A stretch of 64,000 nucleotides of DNA, taken from assembly GCA_030144725.1 (NCBI GenBank), contig JASKMD010000017.1:10024308-10088307 (forward strand). The letters are read 5' to 3'. Made by a program: the position numbers and the translations under genes. Positions within the stretch are counted from its first letter, which is position 1. The number at the start of each line of letters is the position of its first letter. Positions 9,333 through 19,705 of the stretch are shown one piece after another. The notes under the pieces are model-generated. The model saw only the letters and a list, made by a program, of their open reading frames with translations. It made no database searches and was not told the origin of the DNA. This DNA comes from Haematococcus lacustris (Eukaryota > Chlorophyta > Chlorophyceae > Chlamydomonadales > Haematococcaceae).

Positions 9333-11358
9333 ATGAGCCTCGCAACGCACCTCTGCGGCCAGCCCTCAGGAGACTACGTCCCACTACACCCCAAGCAAGA
9401 CGTGCACGACGTGTCGGCAGCGGACATTGCGAGTGTTATCACGCAGGTGAAACCGTCGCTTGTGCAATCCATGCTCAGCAACTTCTGTCGAACTAAGCTC
9501 GCACTGAGCTGTGCAGGTCACCGTACGCGATGTCGGGGCATCTCCAGTACTGTCAAGTACTCCCCTGCAGCAGGCATCATGGCAAAGCCAATTGCGGTGC
9601 CTATTGTGCTGCTTCGTCCCAGACAAGACTGGTGGCTACGTCAAGACTAAAGCAGAGGCACAGATGGCTGTTGTGTCCAGCCCTCGTGCATCAGCTGCAC
9701 CACCAGCATTGCAAATGATAGCTCGTGAGCGCGAGCACCTGATCGGCCCCAAGATAGAGGAAGACTTGCACAAGAAGACTCTTGTCCTGGACTTGGATGA
9801 GACCCTGGTACACTCCTCTTTCAAGCCTATCCCCAGCCCTGACTACATCATCCCTGTTGAGATCGACGGCAAGCTGGTGGACGTCTATGTGCTGAAACGC
9901 CCATGGCTTGACCATTTCATGGAAGCTGTAGGGAGCCGCTTTGAGGTGGGGCGGGCTTGGTCTGAACAATTGCAATTCATGTCAGCAAGGGGTCAACGAG
10001 CCATTGCTTCCACTGCAAGCTCTGCTGTACTGGCACTCAAGCTGCCTTGGATGTACCATATCCTTTCCTCTGCCAATGTACCCGAGCATTCAGACAACAA
10101 TGCAGCAGAGCGAGCGAGGACTAGCCCGCGACACATTGGCCACAGTACCACCACCTTCCAGTCCTTGTCACCACCTAGCACTGCTGTCACACACCGTGCA
10201 CTTCCTTTCGCCTCACTTCACCTGTAGCGCTCACTACACTCCCGGCATTCTGTCTAATGAAGAAGGCTCTGTGTAGCATCAGCATCCAAGGACTGACTCT
10301 TGCAGGTGATTGTGAGAGCAGCAGCAGGTCATTGATGGCGCCTGGCACCACAGCTTGTCTGCTCCTTGCTTTCACAATAGCTGTCTGTACGTCGCCTACA
10401 TTACGATAACGTGCAGTACCATTGCATAGAACCATCCGTTGCTGTGCCTTGCATGTTTATGGGAAGCAGGTTGTGGTCTTCACCGCCAGTCTAAGCAAGT
10501 ATGCAGACCCTCTGCTTGACTTGATGGACAAACACAAAGTCATCCGCTGGCGTCTCTTTCGAGAGTCATGCCTGCCCTATGAAGGAAACTATGTAAAAGA
10601 GTGGGTAGCATTGGAGTGCCCTGACCCACACCGCGTTCCAATGGCTGTTTGAGGGCAAGGATGCATCCCAGCCAAGCATAGCTTGGTTCTCAGACAAAGT
10701 GCTCATTCCATTCCATCTGCCATGACACAGCATGGAGGTATGTCCATGCTTGGCCTGGGTGTGCCAAGCTGCACTGATCAGCCAGGCAAGGTCATTGTTC
10801 CCTGCAAGCATGCCAACCAGAGGCATATCAGACACATCTCAGTCAACATGTTGGTCTGTGTGGTCCATGTTGCAGCCTGAGCTGCATGGGCCGCGACCTC
10901 CAGGACATCATCATTGTTGACAACTCTCCACACTCGTACGTTTTCCAACCTGCCAATGCCATGCCCTGCAGGTGAGTAGGGAAAGGCTGGTGGCCCCCAT
11001 CATGTGGCATCAGCAACACAGACATTTGCATCCCTCTCACTTGCTGTGTCCCAATCACATCCCCCACTCTACAATGCTACCATGTCTGCTGGGCATAGCT
11101 ACCAACAGCAGCAGGGAGTGCAACTCATCAGGTCAGGCAGGCTGTTATGCTTGCATGGGAGCTCTGCCGCAAGGAGTGCTGGGCAGCATACTGCCTGTTT
11201 GCTGGCTCCGTATGCATCCCAGAAGCTTCATTGACGACTTGGATGACCAGGAGCTGCTGGAGCTGCTGCCCATCCTGCAAGAAGCTGAGTGTGCTCCAGA
11301 CGTGAGGCAGGTGCTGCAGAAGCATTTCCCGACAGCTCCGCAGGCGTCAAGCTTGTGA
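9333..11358 (+). CDS. SCP/FCP1-like small CTD phosphatase (HAD family)
   Basis: HAD-superfamily aspartyl phosphatase of the small C-terminal-domain phosphatase (SCP/CTDSP) type, predicted to dephosphorylate phospho-serines such as those of the RNA polymerase II tail. Five exons: 9333-9446, 9517-9945, 10470-10600, 10876-10971 and 11223-11358, all in phase, giving 301 residues. The catalytic DxDx(T/V) motif is [10 protein letters not shown] at about residues 130-139, the first Asp being nucleophile. Downstream are [56 protein letters not shown] and VDNSPHSY, in the order of human CTDSP1. A Cys cluster (CLLCCF, near residue 67) resembles the palmitoylated N-terminus of animal SCPs, so membrane association is possible. 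The start is the first ATG giving an in-phase exon 1. The substrate is not determined by sequence. Confidence 0.92.
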
Positions 11359-12139
11359 CGCTCTGCAACCATTGCTGCTGTGGCCTGCCAACTGTCACCT
11401 CTGGTCCCTGGCTAGGGCCAGGTGATACATCGGTTGTGAGAGGCCCAGCAGCAGCCTAGTGATATTGCATGCTTGATGTCAGGGTTAGGGTGGATTAGTG
11501 CCACACATAGCCATTGCTGCTTGTTGATGATGGGTTTGACACACTGTGCTTAAGAGGGTAGACAGGGGCAAAGTCATCGTGGTCAAGCCAGTGCACAGGG
11601 CAGGCTGGGGCTGGCTAGCGAACTGGTCAACAGCTTTAACGGCCGGCTTCAAGCCATGGGCTACTTCCTCACTGGCTGCTGCTGAATGCGGGGCGCACTG
11701 TCAGTTGTGATGGGAAGCCCAGTGGTCTTAGGAGGGAAGGTGCCACCAGGGATGGGGGTTGTAGTCATCAAGGGTGCTCTTACTCACCCATAGGACAACA
11801 CCATGACATGTCTAAAATGGATGTCTCGTCATGAGTGTGTGATGATGATGCTTCTGTATGAGTAGATAGAATCTGTTTTGCAGAACTCTGCGCAGTATGG
11901 TGTTCGGGCTGCAGAATGGCGGGGAGCTCGCTGCTCGCATCGTGTTCTTCATAGAACTTGCCCTCAACCTCGTCAGTATGTGCCTAATGCTGAGAAACCC
12001 CGCCAAGTTTCTGCTGCAATTCGTACCGGAGAAAACTAAGACGAATAAGCCAGAGGTTTTCAGGCAGGGCGCCTCAGCTTGACCTCGCGCCGCGCAGTGT
12101 GCATCTGCAGGTTGAAGTAACCTGCGATATTTTGTAATG
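11359..12139. other. Intergenic; element-tail remnant and one unassigned short ORF
   Basis: A 60-bp piece of the Fanzor-like element tail lies near 11730-11790. An open stretch at 11897-12082 (plus) reads FGLQNGGELAARIVFFIELALN and looks protein-like, but I cannot join it to other exons or name it. Confidence 0.35.
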
Positions 12140-12850
12140 ATATCTTGCTGTAATAGGCACTACTTCCGCCCCACTCCGGTTGCCGGCACTCCGGTTGGAT
12201 GGCGACCTGATACACCCCCCAGCACGGCCACTCCGCTTGGACAATGTTGCTGAATACCTGAGATGCCGCCGAAAAGGAAACGCAAGCGCCCCGTCTCCCC
12301 CGCACCCTCCGCAGCCGGTAAACCGCAGAGCTTGAAGAAAGGCCCCGAAGCTAAGTGACGACGCGGCGCAGTGTGCACCACGCGACATTGCGACTCCGCG
12401 CGTCAAGTCCTGCCTTGCGTGTGCTGTGCTTTCCTGTGTCTGCAGGTGGCAGTGGGCAGCAAGGCCAGGGGCAGGGGCAGGCTGTCAAGGTAAAATTGGA
12501 CAGCGGCGCCAGGTTATCAAGGCTGCCTTTCGTGGCCTTGTGGAGGCAGCACGGCCTGATGTCAGCACAGCTCAAGCTGACGCAGCTGTGGCAGAGGTCA
12601 ACAAGCGCATGACCATGGGCAGCAAGCAATACGTCCTGGCAGCAGACTTTGTTGCTCCAGTCCTTCCAAGGCAAGCCCAGTCAGGGCTTCCCAGCAGCAG
12701 GTCCAGCCCCATGGCCCCCTCCCCACCCTGACCCATCCTGCCCTCCCTATGCTCATCCCCGCCTTGCCACACGCCGCTCACCCTCCCCCTCCCCCAACTC
12801 AGCACCCCCCTGCCCAGGACCCCCCTGCCCCTGCCCAGGACCCCCCTCCC
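12140..12850 (+). pseudogene. Fanzor-like element copy B, left half (NLS exon)
   Basis: About 90% alike by eye to copy A. The ATG at 12263 begins MPPKRKRKRPVSPAPSAAG with an NLS. A second exon after the acceptor near 12446 reads QVIKAAFRGLVEAARPD, then AEVNKRMTMGSKQYVLAADF, which copy A lacks. A Pro-rich region follows and stops at 12850, where the 5.68-kb transposon begins. The copy resumes at 18531, beyond that transposon. Interruption and missing core make this copy nonfunctional. Confidence 0.55.
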
Positions 12851-13041
12851 TCAGGCGACCCCAACTAGCAAAAAATGACAGGAAATGATAGGAAACCGAC
12901 CCCTGGTAATCAAAACGACGCCGCGTCTCAGCCACATGGTTTCTATTTATGTTTCGCACATCCCTGGATAGAGGACTCTGTCAGCTATGCGGTGCAGCTT
13001 GTAACATTAAGTATTGTGCAGTGTGCAGAGTGCTATGGCGG

Positions 13042-13088
13042 CTCAAATCTTGCCAAATCTTGCCAAATCTTGCCAAATCTTGCCAAAT
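13042..13088. repeat. 10-bp tandem repeat (TCTTGCCAAA)n
   Basis: About 4.5 units inside the 3' region of the large transposon, immediately before the 65-bp minisatellite. Confidence 0.85.
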
Positions 13089-13089
13089 C

Positions 13090-13290
13090 TGCCAGGGGGA
13101 TGCAGCAGGAGGGGGGGGCAGGTTAGGGGCAGCACCAGCACCAGCTGCCTGCTGCTGCCATGGGGATGCAGCAGGAGGGGGGGGCAGGTCAGGGGCGGCA
13201 CCAGCACCAGCTGCCTGCTGCTGCCAGGGGGATGCAGCAGGAGGGGGGGGCAGGTTAGGGGCGGCACCAGCACCGGCACCTGTTGCTGCC
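13090..13290. repeat. 65-bp minisatellite, three units
   Basis: Three near-identical units containing GATGCAGCAGGAGGGG and CAGCACCAGCACCAGCTGCC. On the minus strand they encode repeated PPPPAASPWQQQAAGAG. Similar Pro/Ala repeats sit at the equivalent end of the deleted element at 6043-7701, so they are an ancestral part of this transposon. Confidence 0.8.
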
Positions 13291-14295
13291 TCCAGCTCAT
13301 CGCCATGCAGGGCGGCTACTGTGTTGCAGATGTGGGCCATGACAAGACCCTTCAGCTTGGGCTTCAGCCACCCCTTCATAAGGTCACCCCCGCCATTGGC
13401 TGCACCCCCATGGCTCAAGAGATAACTTTCTAACTGATTTCTGCACGGATGAGGCCGCCGATTTGTGCGATGAGCTAGTAATGGCCCGAATAGAGTGCAG
13501 CCAGCCCCAGCGGTTTGCCGGGTGGCTGGCCCCCAACACGCGACGTGTTCTGGCGCCATGCAGACATTCTTAGCGACCGCTAGAGGCAGCCTGGACCCAA
13601 CGCGGCGTGAATGGCGCATCCAAACTAATTTTCAAACCAGCATGTAACAGCGCTTAATATCGCATTCTTCAGCGCAGGTTCAGTCCACATGTGACAGCAA
13701 CTTCAAAGTGTTCTAATAGCTGGTGCCACTGGTTCCTTAACAGCCAAAAGCAGCTAGAATTAGTCAAAAAGATGCAGAGATTGAGCAGATATATGTGTAA
13801 CCGCCCACACATGAAACGGCCCACACATCAAGACAACGCGTTTCTGTTCTAATAACACGTTACGAGTACTCACAAGGAGCCGCACAGAACTGGCAGTTCA
13901 TCATTTGACGTCCTGGTTGGCCAGATAATCGGCCGAGAAAAGTGCAAGAAAAGGAATTTGACCCGACACGACTTGCACGCTGTTCGGGTGCAGGGACAGG
14001 CCACACGCCATACAGACTCCCTCAAACATGTCATCAGCACTAGCACTAGCACTAGAACACATGTCAGGGGGGGTCCTGCGCCCGACAAGAAATTCAAAAT
14101 TTTAAAAAGCTCGGCCGCTGAGCGCGATAGCTGTTCGCTGATCACAGCCCCACTAAGCAGGCCAATCCCGGCACAACGCGACCAGAATTCCCAACACCAT
14201 CGCCCGCCCCGGCACAGGTGCACATCAGCCCGAGCAGCCCGCTAGCCTCGCGCTGGTGAGCTGCACAGCGCTGTGCAAGAATCGCTGAAAAACTC

Positions 14296-17200
14296 TTAAA
14301 GATCAGTCGGATAGTTATCAGGGGTGCAGCCAATGGCGGGGGTGACCATAAGCTCCTGCTGGTGGAAGCGAAGGTAAGCTTGCAACTCCCTAACAGATAG
14401 CTTCTCAGCCTCCTCGACAGTGGTGTGGCTGTAATCGCGCCCATCATAGGTCAGAGCATATGCTGCAGACAGTCTATGCTGCCCCTCATGGTCCCCCACA
14501 TCAACCACCACCTGCCCCACCCTATGAATTGCTGCTGCTGCTTTCATCTCCGCCTTTGCTATCCTTCGGGCCATAGCTGCTGCTGCCTCCTCACGCCGCA
14601 CTTCCTTGCGTAGCTCTGGCAGCCGCTGTGCAAAGTCAAGCACGTCCACGCCGTCAATGGCATCGATGTGGGTACGCATGGACATGAGCTCAAGCAGAGC
14701 TGGTAGCTCCATGAACATGCCCGTCCCATGCTTGAGTAGCTGTAGCAGGGACTCCACTGGGGCATTGGAGATTGGGCAGGCAAGGTAATACACCTCCAGA
14801 TGCGCTTGCAGTTGTTGCTGGTCCTGCTCACTCAACGCGCGCATGTCGGCCATGTCACGGATTTGCTCTTCATGCTTCTCCCATGTGCCATGCGCGTCCC
14901 ACACACGAGGGTCACACATTGGCAGCCGCTGCCCTGTCCTCTTCTGCTGCTGGCCCTCCACTTCCTGCTGATGCTCCTGGTCTTCCTGTTGTTGCTGCAT
15001 CCTCTCTGCATGGCTAACCACCTCTTGCGCTGCCTCCCAACGCGTTGTAGTGTCAGAGCTGCCAAGAGCTGCAAAGAGGCCGGGCAGGGCATTCTGTACC
15101 CGGACGTGCTGTTCGTAGTAGCTTGACATGGCCCGGCAATGCACCTGCAGGTAGGTGAGCAGCTGATGCTCCTGTTGCTGTCGCTGCGGAGCTGGCACCA
15201 AGTGTTGCAGCTGGCCTTGCATGTCTGACAGGAGCTGAGAGCTGTTGGTCCACGTCTGTGACAGGCTGGTCTGCACAGCTTGAACATGCCGGTACAACTC
15301 AAAAGCATGCAGGCCATCATGCTGAATTGCCCACAGGAGCTCCGGCTGAAGCAGAGAACTGCCCACTACCGCCACCACGCAAATCTTCAGCAGCAGGTCG
15401 GTGTCCTTAAAGTAGCCACTAAGCGTGACCGCCCAGGGTGGGGACCGCTCCCTTTGGCCCTCCACCACACGTGCCACAGCCTCCCCGGCAAGCCGCCATA
15501 CACGGATCACCGATGCAGCAGCTGTGGTGTAGCTAGCCCACCGCGTATCACAAGGAGTCTCTGGCTTGGCACCTGACCCAGCCAAGGATAGCTCACCCCA
15601 ATGCTGAGCCAAGAGGCTGGCTATGTCCTCAATTGCTGCCTTGATGCCTAGAGCTGTCAACCCTGCCAGGAGGGTGTTGTGAAGGCCATGGCTGTAGCAG
15701 GGCTGTGCGCGAATGGCTGTGTTCTGCAAAGACATGAGCACATCACTGAGCTGTGCGATCACTCCGTTGTGACCCCCCATGTTGACAGATGCGCTGTCTG
15801 CTGTCATGCTAGCAATGTGAACGCCCAGCAGACCATTGCGTTCAAGCTCGCGCATGATGACCTGGACGTGGGCCTCAGCTGTGGCACAAGGGAGGGGGAC
15901 GATGGCCAACACGTCTGTGATCTGGGCGGTGAGGCGCTGATGCTGGCCAGCGGCTACTGAATCTGGTACTGAACCAGCACCCACAGCAGCTGTCACTCTG
16001 ATGACGAGCACCTTGCCATGCTTCTTGCATGTGCAGCCATCAAACTGCACGTGGATCGCCTTGGCTTGTCGTAGCTCATCTGCATGCATGAGCAACATCA
16101 CAGCAGCAGGTTAGGGGCAGCCCAGCCCAGCCCAGCCCAGCCCAGCCCAGCCCAGCCCAGCCCAGCCCAGCCCAGCCCAGCCCAGCCCAGCCCAGCCCAG
16201 CCCAGCCCAGCCCAGCCCAGCCCAGCCCAGCCCAGCCCAGCCCAGCCCAGCCCAGCCCAGCCCAGCCCAGCCCAGCCCAGCCCAGCCCAGCCCAGCCCAG
16301 CCCAGCCCAGCCCAGCCCAGCCCAGCCCAGCCCAGCCCAGCCCAGCCCAGCCCAGCCCAGCCCAGCCCAGCCCAGCCCAGCCCAGCCCAGCCCAGCCCAG
16401 CCCAGCCCAGCCCAGCCCAGCCCAGCCCAGCCCAGCCCAGCCCAGCCCAGCCCAGCCCAGCCCAGCCCAGCCCAGCCCAGCCCAGCCCAGCCCAGCCCAG
16501 CCCAGCCCAGCCCAGCCCAGCCCAGCCCAGCCCAGCCCAGCCCAGCCCAGCCCAGCCCAGCCCAGCCCAGCCCAGCCCAGCCCAGCCCAGCCCAGCCCAG
16601 CCCAGCCCAGCCCAGCCCAGCCCAGCCCAGCCCAGCCCAGCCCAGCCCAGCCCAGCCCAGCCCAGCCCAGCCCAGCCCAGCCCAGCCCAGCCCAGCCCAG
16701 CCCAGCCCAGCCCAGCCCAGCCCAGCCCAGCCCAGCCCAGCCCAGCCCAGCCCAGCCCAGCCCAGCTTACCTAGGGTTCTCTGCCGCAGGTACTTGTAGA
16801 CCACACGCAGTTGCCGGCCCACAGTTGTGCGCTCGCCAGGCCGGTGAGTGCTGGCCACCACACACTGCTCTGTGATGAACAGCCGCCGGCGTGTGGAAAG
16901 CCGGCGACGGCTGACTTGTGTCTTCAACATCAACCTGGCTGTGCTGAGGTACTGTCGAGCTGTGTATGCTGTTGTCCTTGCTGCTGACTGTCCAGGTGAG
17001 GCCTCTTGGGTGGGGATGAAGGGGTCACAGGGCTCAGGTGGGCTCGGCCCCGGTGTGGGCTCAGGTGGGCTCGGCCCCGGTGTGGGCTGCACTGTTGTGC
17101 CACCAGGTCTGCCATGGGTGTCAAGCCGGCTGCAGTTGCTGTCAGCCCACCGCCGTAGGACCTCAATAGAAACACCTGTTTGCTTTAAGATCTGTAGTTG

Positions 17201-17593
17201 CTGCCTCTGCTTGCGGGTTAGCTGGGGCCGGCGCTGATACTTGCGCAGCTGGGCCTCGAGGCGATGCTGAGCACGCTTGGCAGTAGTCATAGCCAGTTCC
17301 TGTTGCTTGACCACAGCCTCAAGAGACTCGTTGTCCAACCGCTCCTGCCTGTGTGATGCCTGCAGGTGCTTGTGCTTCTCCTCAAGGTCGAGCAAGGCAG
17401 CCTCCAAGACCTCCTCACAAGCCTGTTGTAACTGGGCCTCGGTCATCAACACCTCATTCTCGGCCCGCACCTGCTGGGCAATAGCCTCAGCCCTCCTTGC
17501 AATGGCTTTCAGGCCGCTAGGGCAGTGCAGATAGCCAGCCTTAGGTGAGTTACGCAAGGCTTTAAGGTGAGCACGTTGCCGGCCATGGGCCAT
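14296..17593 (-). CDS. hAT-like transposase (RNase H-fold), two exons
   Basis: Exon 1 is 17593-16771 and exon 2 is 16079-14296. The intron (16080-16770) starts GTAAGC and ends GCATGCAG. The phase-1 junction is exact, giving 868 residues. Residues 1-160 are a charged coiled coil; residues 160-275 are basic, followed by a Pro-rich linker. The catalytic-like half has HVQFDG (Asp288), TADSASVN (Asp369), CYSHGLHN (about 402), CDTRW (about 451) and PISNAPVES (about 710). These resemble the spaced Asp motifs, C..H motif, TRW block and C-terminal dimerisation signature of hAT-type transposases. It is the only long gene of the 12851-18530 element and presumably mobilises it and its deletion derivative. 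The reading frame is uninterrupted. I see no classical BED zinc finger, and the exact superfamily is uncertain. Confidence 0.65.
16121..16765. repeat. (CCCAG)129 perfect pentanucleotide minisatellite
   Basis: 645 bp of uninterrupted CCCAG (CTGGG on the coding, minus strand), filling almost all of the single intron of the transposase gene. The repeat starts four bases after the GTAAGC donor begins. Read as protein it would give a GLGWA polymer, but the splice sites remove it. Confidence 0.97.
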
Positions 17594-17609
17594 TGGTCTT
17601 GCTAGGATG

Positions 17610-17935
17610 TGGAAGGGGTGGGAGTGCAGGGCTGGGGGTGGAGGAGGTGGGTGAGGGTGGGAGGGCGGGGCTGGGGTTGGGAGGGGGTGGGAGTGAGTGG
17701 GAGGGCGGGGCTGGGAGGGGGGGTGGGAGTGCAGGGCTGGGGGTGGGAGGAGGTGGGTGAGGGTGGGAGGGCGGGGCTGGGGCTGAAAGGGGGTGGGAGG
17801 GAGGATGGGAGGGCGGGGCTGGGGGTGTAAGAGGGTATGAGGAGTAGGGAAGACTATGGAAGGCCAGGGAGGGTTTGGGGGAGCAAGGAGTTGTGAGGGG
17901 ATGCGAGGGGTGCTAGGGGGCGGGGTCCAGGCCGT
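17610..17935. repeat. G-rich low-complexity tract
   Basis: Imperfect GGGTGGGAGGGCGGGGCTGG units immediately upstream of the transposase start codon (minus strand). Homologous to the C-rich tract at 6640-6870 of the deleted element. It may be promoter or subterminal sequence of the transposon. Confidence 0.7.
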
Positions 17936-18530
17936 CGGAGTAGGCTAGTCATTACTGCAAGGCAAAGTCATGTCGCGCCAAAGTCATTTGCAACAGGCCT
18001 GCTCAACAAAATGCGATGCTTTCTTCTTCAACAGCTGTGTCGTTGAGTAAGGAACAGAGTAATAGAGCCAGAATCTAGATATTCAGTGTGGTCAGCTCAC
18101 AACATGCCAGTTTGTGCAAGGGGGTCCCTTTTTCTGCGTGACTGGCTAGAGAGAAACGCACATTCTACGCGTATCTTGCAATGTCGCTCTATTTCTTGCC
18201 CAACGATGGTCATCCGACGCCGCCTGCACCAATGAAAGGCTCGTGAAGCAAGCCTGGCGGGCTGAAATGTGATTGTACTTCTGGCTCGATAGCAGGCGCA
18301 GTTCCATCCCTGATGCCGCTACATACCACTAGAACAATCGATGGTGAGCAGCTGAGGTGTATCCGCGCTCGCTTGCGCCGGCATGGCCTCACTTGCAAGA
18401 GGTAACGCGCCGCTTGCCAGTAGATGCGCACTAATTCGCAGGTGCCAATGTGACAAACGCTATCAGAAACGGTGCAGTATTGAGAGAGTATTTGCATGAA
18501 GATTACCAACCCCATGTTGGGACATCCTGA

Positions 18531-18705
18531 CCCTCCCCCTCCCCCAGCCCAGGAGCCACCCCCTCTCCCAGCCTAGGACCAGCTCCCCCCTTGGTGGCTG
18601 GACTGGGACACCGACGGTTGCTTCAACTTCTAGCAAATCGGGGAGAGCATGCAGCGCCCCCTGGCAGGGTCGGGAAGGGTCGGCCGCCCAATGTAGCGGC
18701 GCAGC
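18531..18705 (+). pseudogene. Fanzor-like element copy B, right half (C-terminal block)
   Basis: Continuation of the copy broken at 12850. A Pro-rich stretch is followed by WLDWDTDGCFNF, then TAG at 18631-18633, then QIGESMQRPL. The homology is lost after about 18670. The in-frame TAG lies at the same codon as in copy A (8522-8524). Confidence 0.6.
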
Positions 18706-19705
18706 TCGCAGGGCCGGTACCAGCAGGTCATGCACCGCCGGATGTTGTGATTCTGCAGCAGGACCGTACACGTGCACTAAGAGTTGATGCATAAGCTATA
18801 ACGTTGGTGCACTGCAATATTATGGTTTGTGGCGTAGGCTGAAGGTGCGCTGCCAAACAATGCTCACCGCATTCACGTCGTGGTCCACGACCTTGTTGCA
18901 CTCCATCAATCCTGCTCATCATACTTGCTTGCGTTTCGCGTCGCCGAACACCGGCCGCTGCAGCCGGTGGCTGGCGCTGACCGCGGTCAGCTGTGACACG
19001 TCCTGAGGAAATTTCAAATATTTCTGCGTATCACGTACAGGCCATCCCAGCATGTAAGACATGCACCGCTGGGTTCAGCGCATCGCTGTTATCTCCCTGT
19101 CGCATGTTAACCCCCGTAGCCCGCCAAGCATCTGGACCAAGTGTAGCATTGGGAAGTGTCCAGTCGACGTAGTGGGGTGCTCTATACCCCGTGCACATCG
19201 CAAAGCTTGTTATGGCTGTCGTGCTGACTTTTCTGCGCCTTGCAAGTGAAGCGGCCGACGATGCAGGTCAGAACAGTGACGTTTGTTCCATTGCCTAGCT
19301 GCAAAAAGGAGCGCGTGTGGCTCACTAACCGTGGACCCGACTGCGACCATGCAGGGTTGCTGCAAACCCGGCCCCCGGTCCAGCCACGCCGACATCTGGG
19401 CTGAAACCACACGTTTAAGCTCGTTGTGGCATAAGGTACGCAATAAAACCGGTTGGACCACCAAGCATGCAGTGAGTGCACAATGACAGGGAACCACGTC
19501 ACATCACACACTATGTGGTACCAAGGAGCACGGACGTGATATTCAGCAACGAAACTGATAGGGGGTGTTATACATGGTTCCAGTAGTGCATTGCCTTGAT
19601 TTCAGCTAAATGTAAAAATGCAGGCAATTACAGCATAGTTTCAACCACAGACTGGAATGCCATGGATGATGTCTCTGCCCAACAACTCTCGACATGCAAC
19701 ACTTG
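18706..19705. other. No gene recognised
   Basis: AT content is higher than in the neighbouring genes. Several short open frames lack any motif I recognise. It may be the remnant flank of the adjacent transposase-like gene. Confidence 0.35.

Larger units (their letters stand above)
12851..18530 (-). mobile_element. hAT-like DNA transposon, 5.68 kb, nested in a Fanzor-like element
   Basis: The termini are TCAGGCGACCCCAAC at 12851 and, on the other strand, TCAGGATGTCCCAAC ending at 18530 (11 of 15 identical, same first five bases). The direct repeat CCCTCCC flanks the element at 12844-12850 and 18531-18537. The host sequence is continuous across the site: the Pro-rich segment of the Fanzor-like copy B to the left continues to its C-terminal block on the right, as in the uninterrupted copy A. 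The element carries a transposase-like gene on the minus strand (17593-14296) and Pro/Ala-rich minisatellite DNA near its 3' end. The termini and 7-bp duplication match the deleted derivative at 6043-7701. Canonical hAT elements duplicate 8 bp, so the superfamily is not settled. Confidence 0.8.

Noticed and set aside
13090..13290. CRISPR-like array
   Set aside because: The 65-bp units are directly adjacent with no unique spacers; it is a minisatellite within a transposon in a eukaryotic genome.
16076..16770. Long reading frames through the CCCAG array (Gly-Leu-Gly-Trp-Ala or Pro-Ala-Gln polymers)
   Set aside because: Perfect splice sites and phase remove the array from the transposase mRNA; a 5-bp repeat is open in several frames by composition alone.
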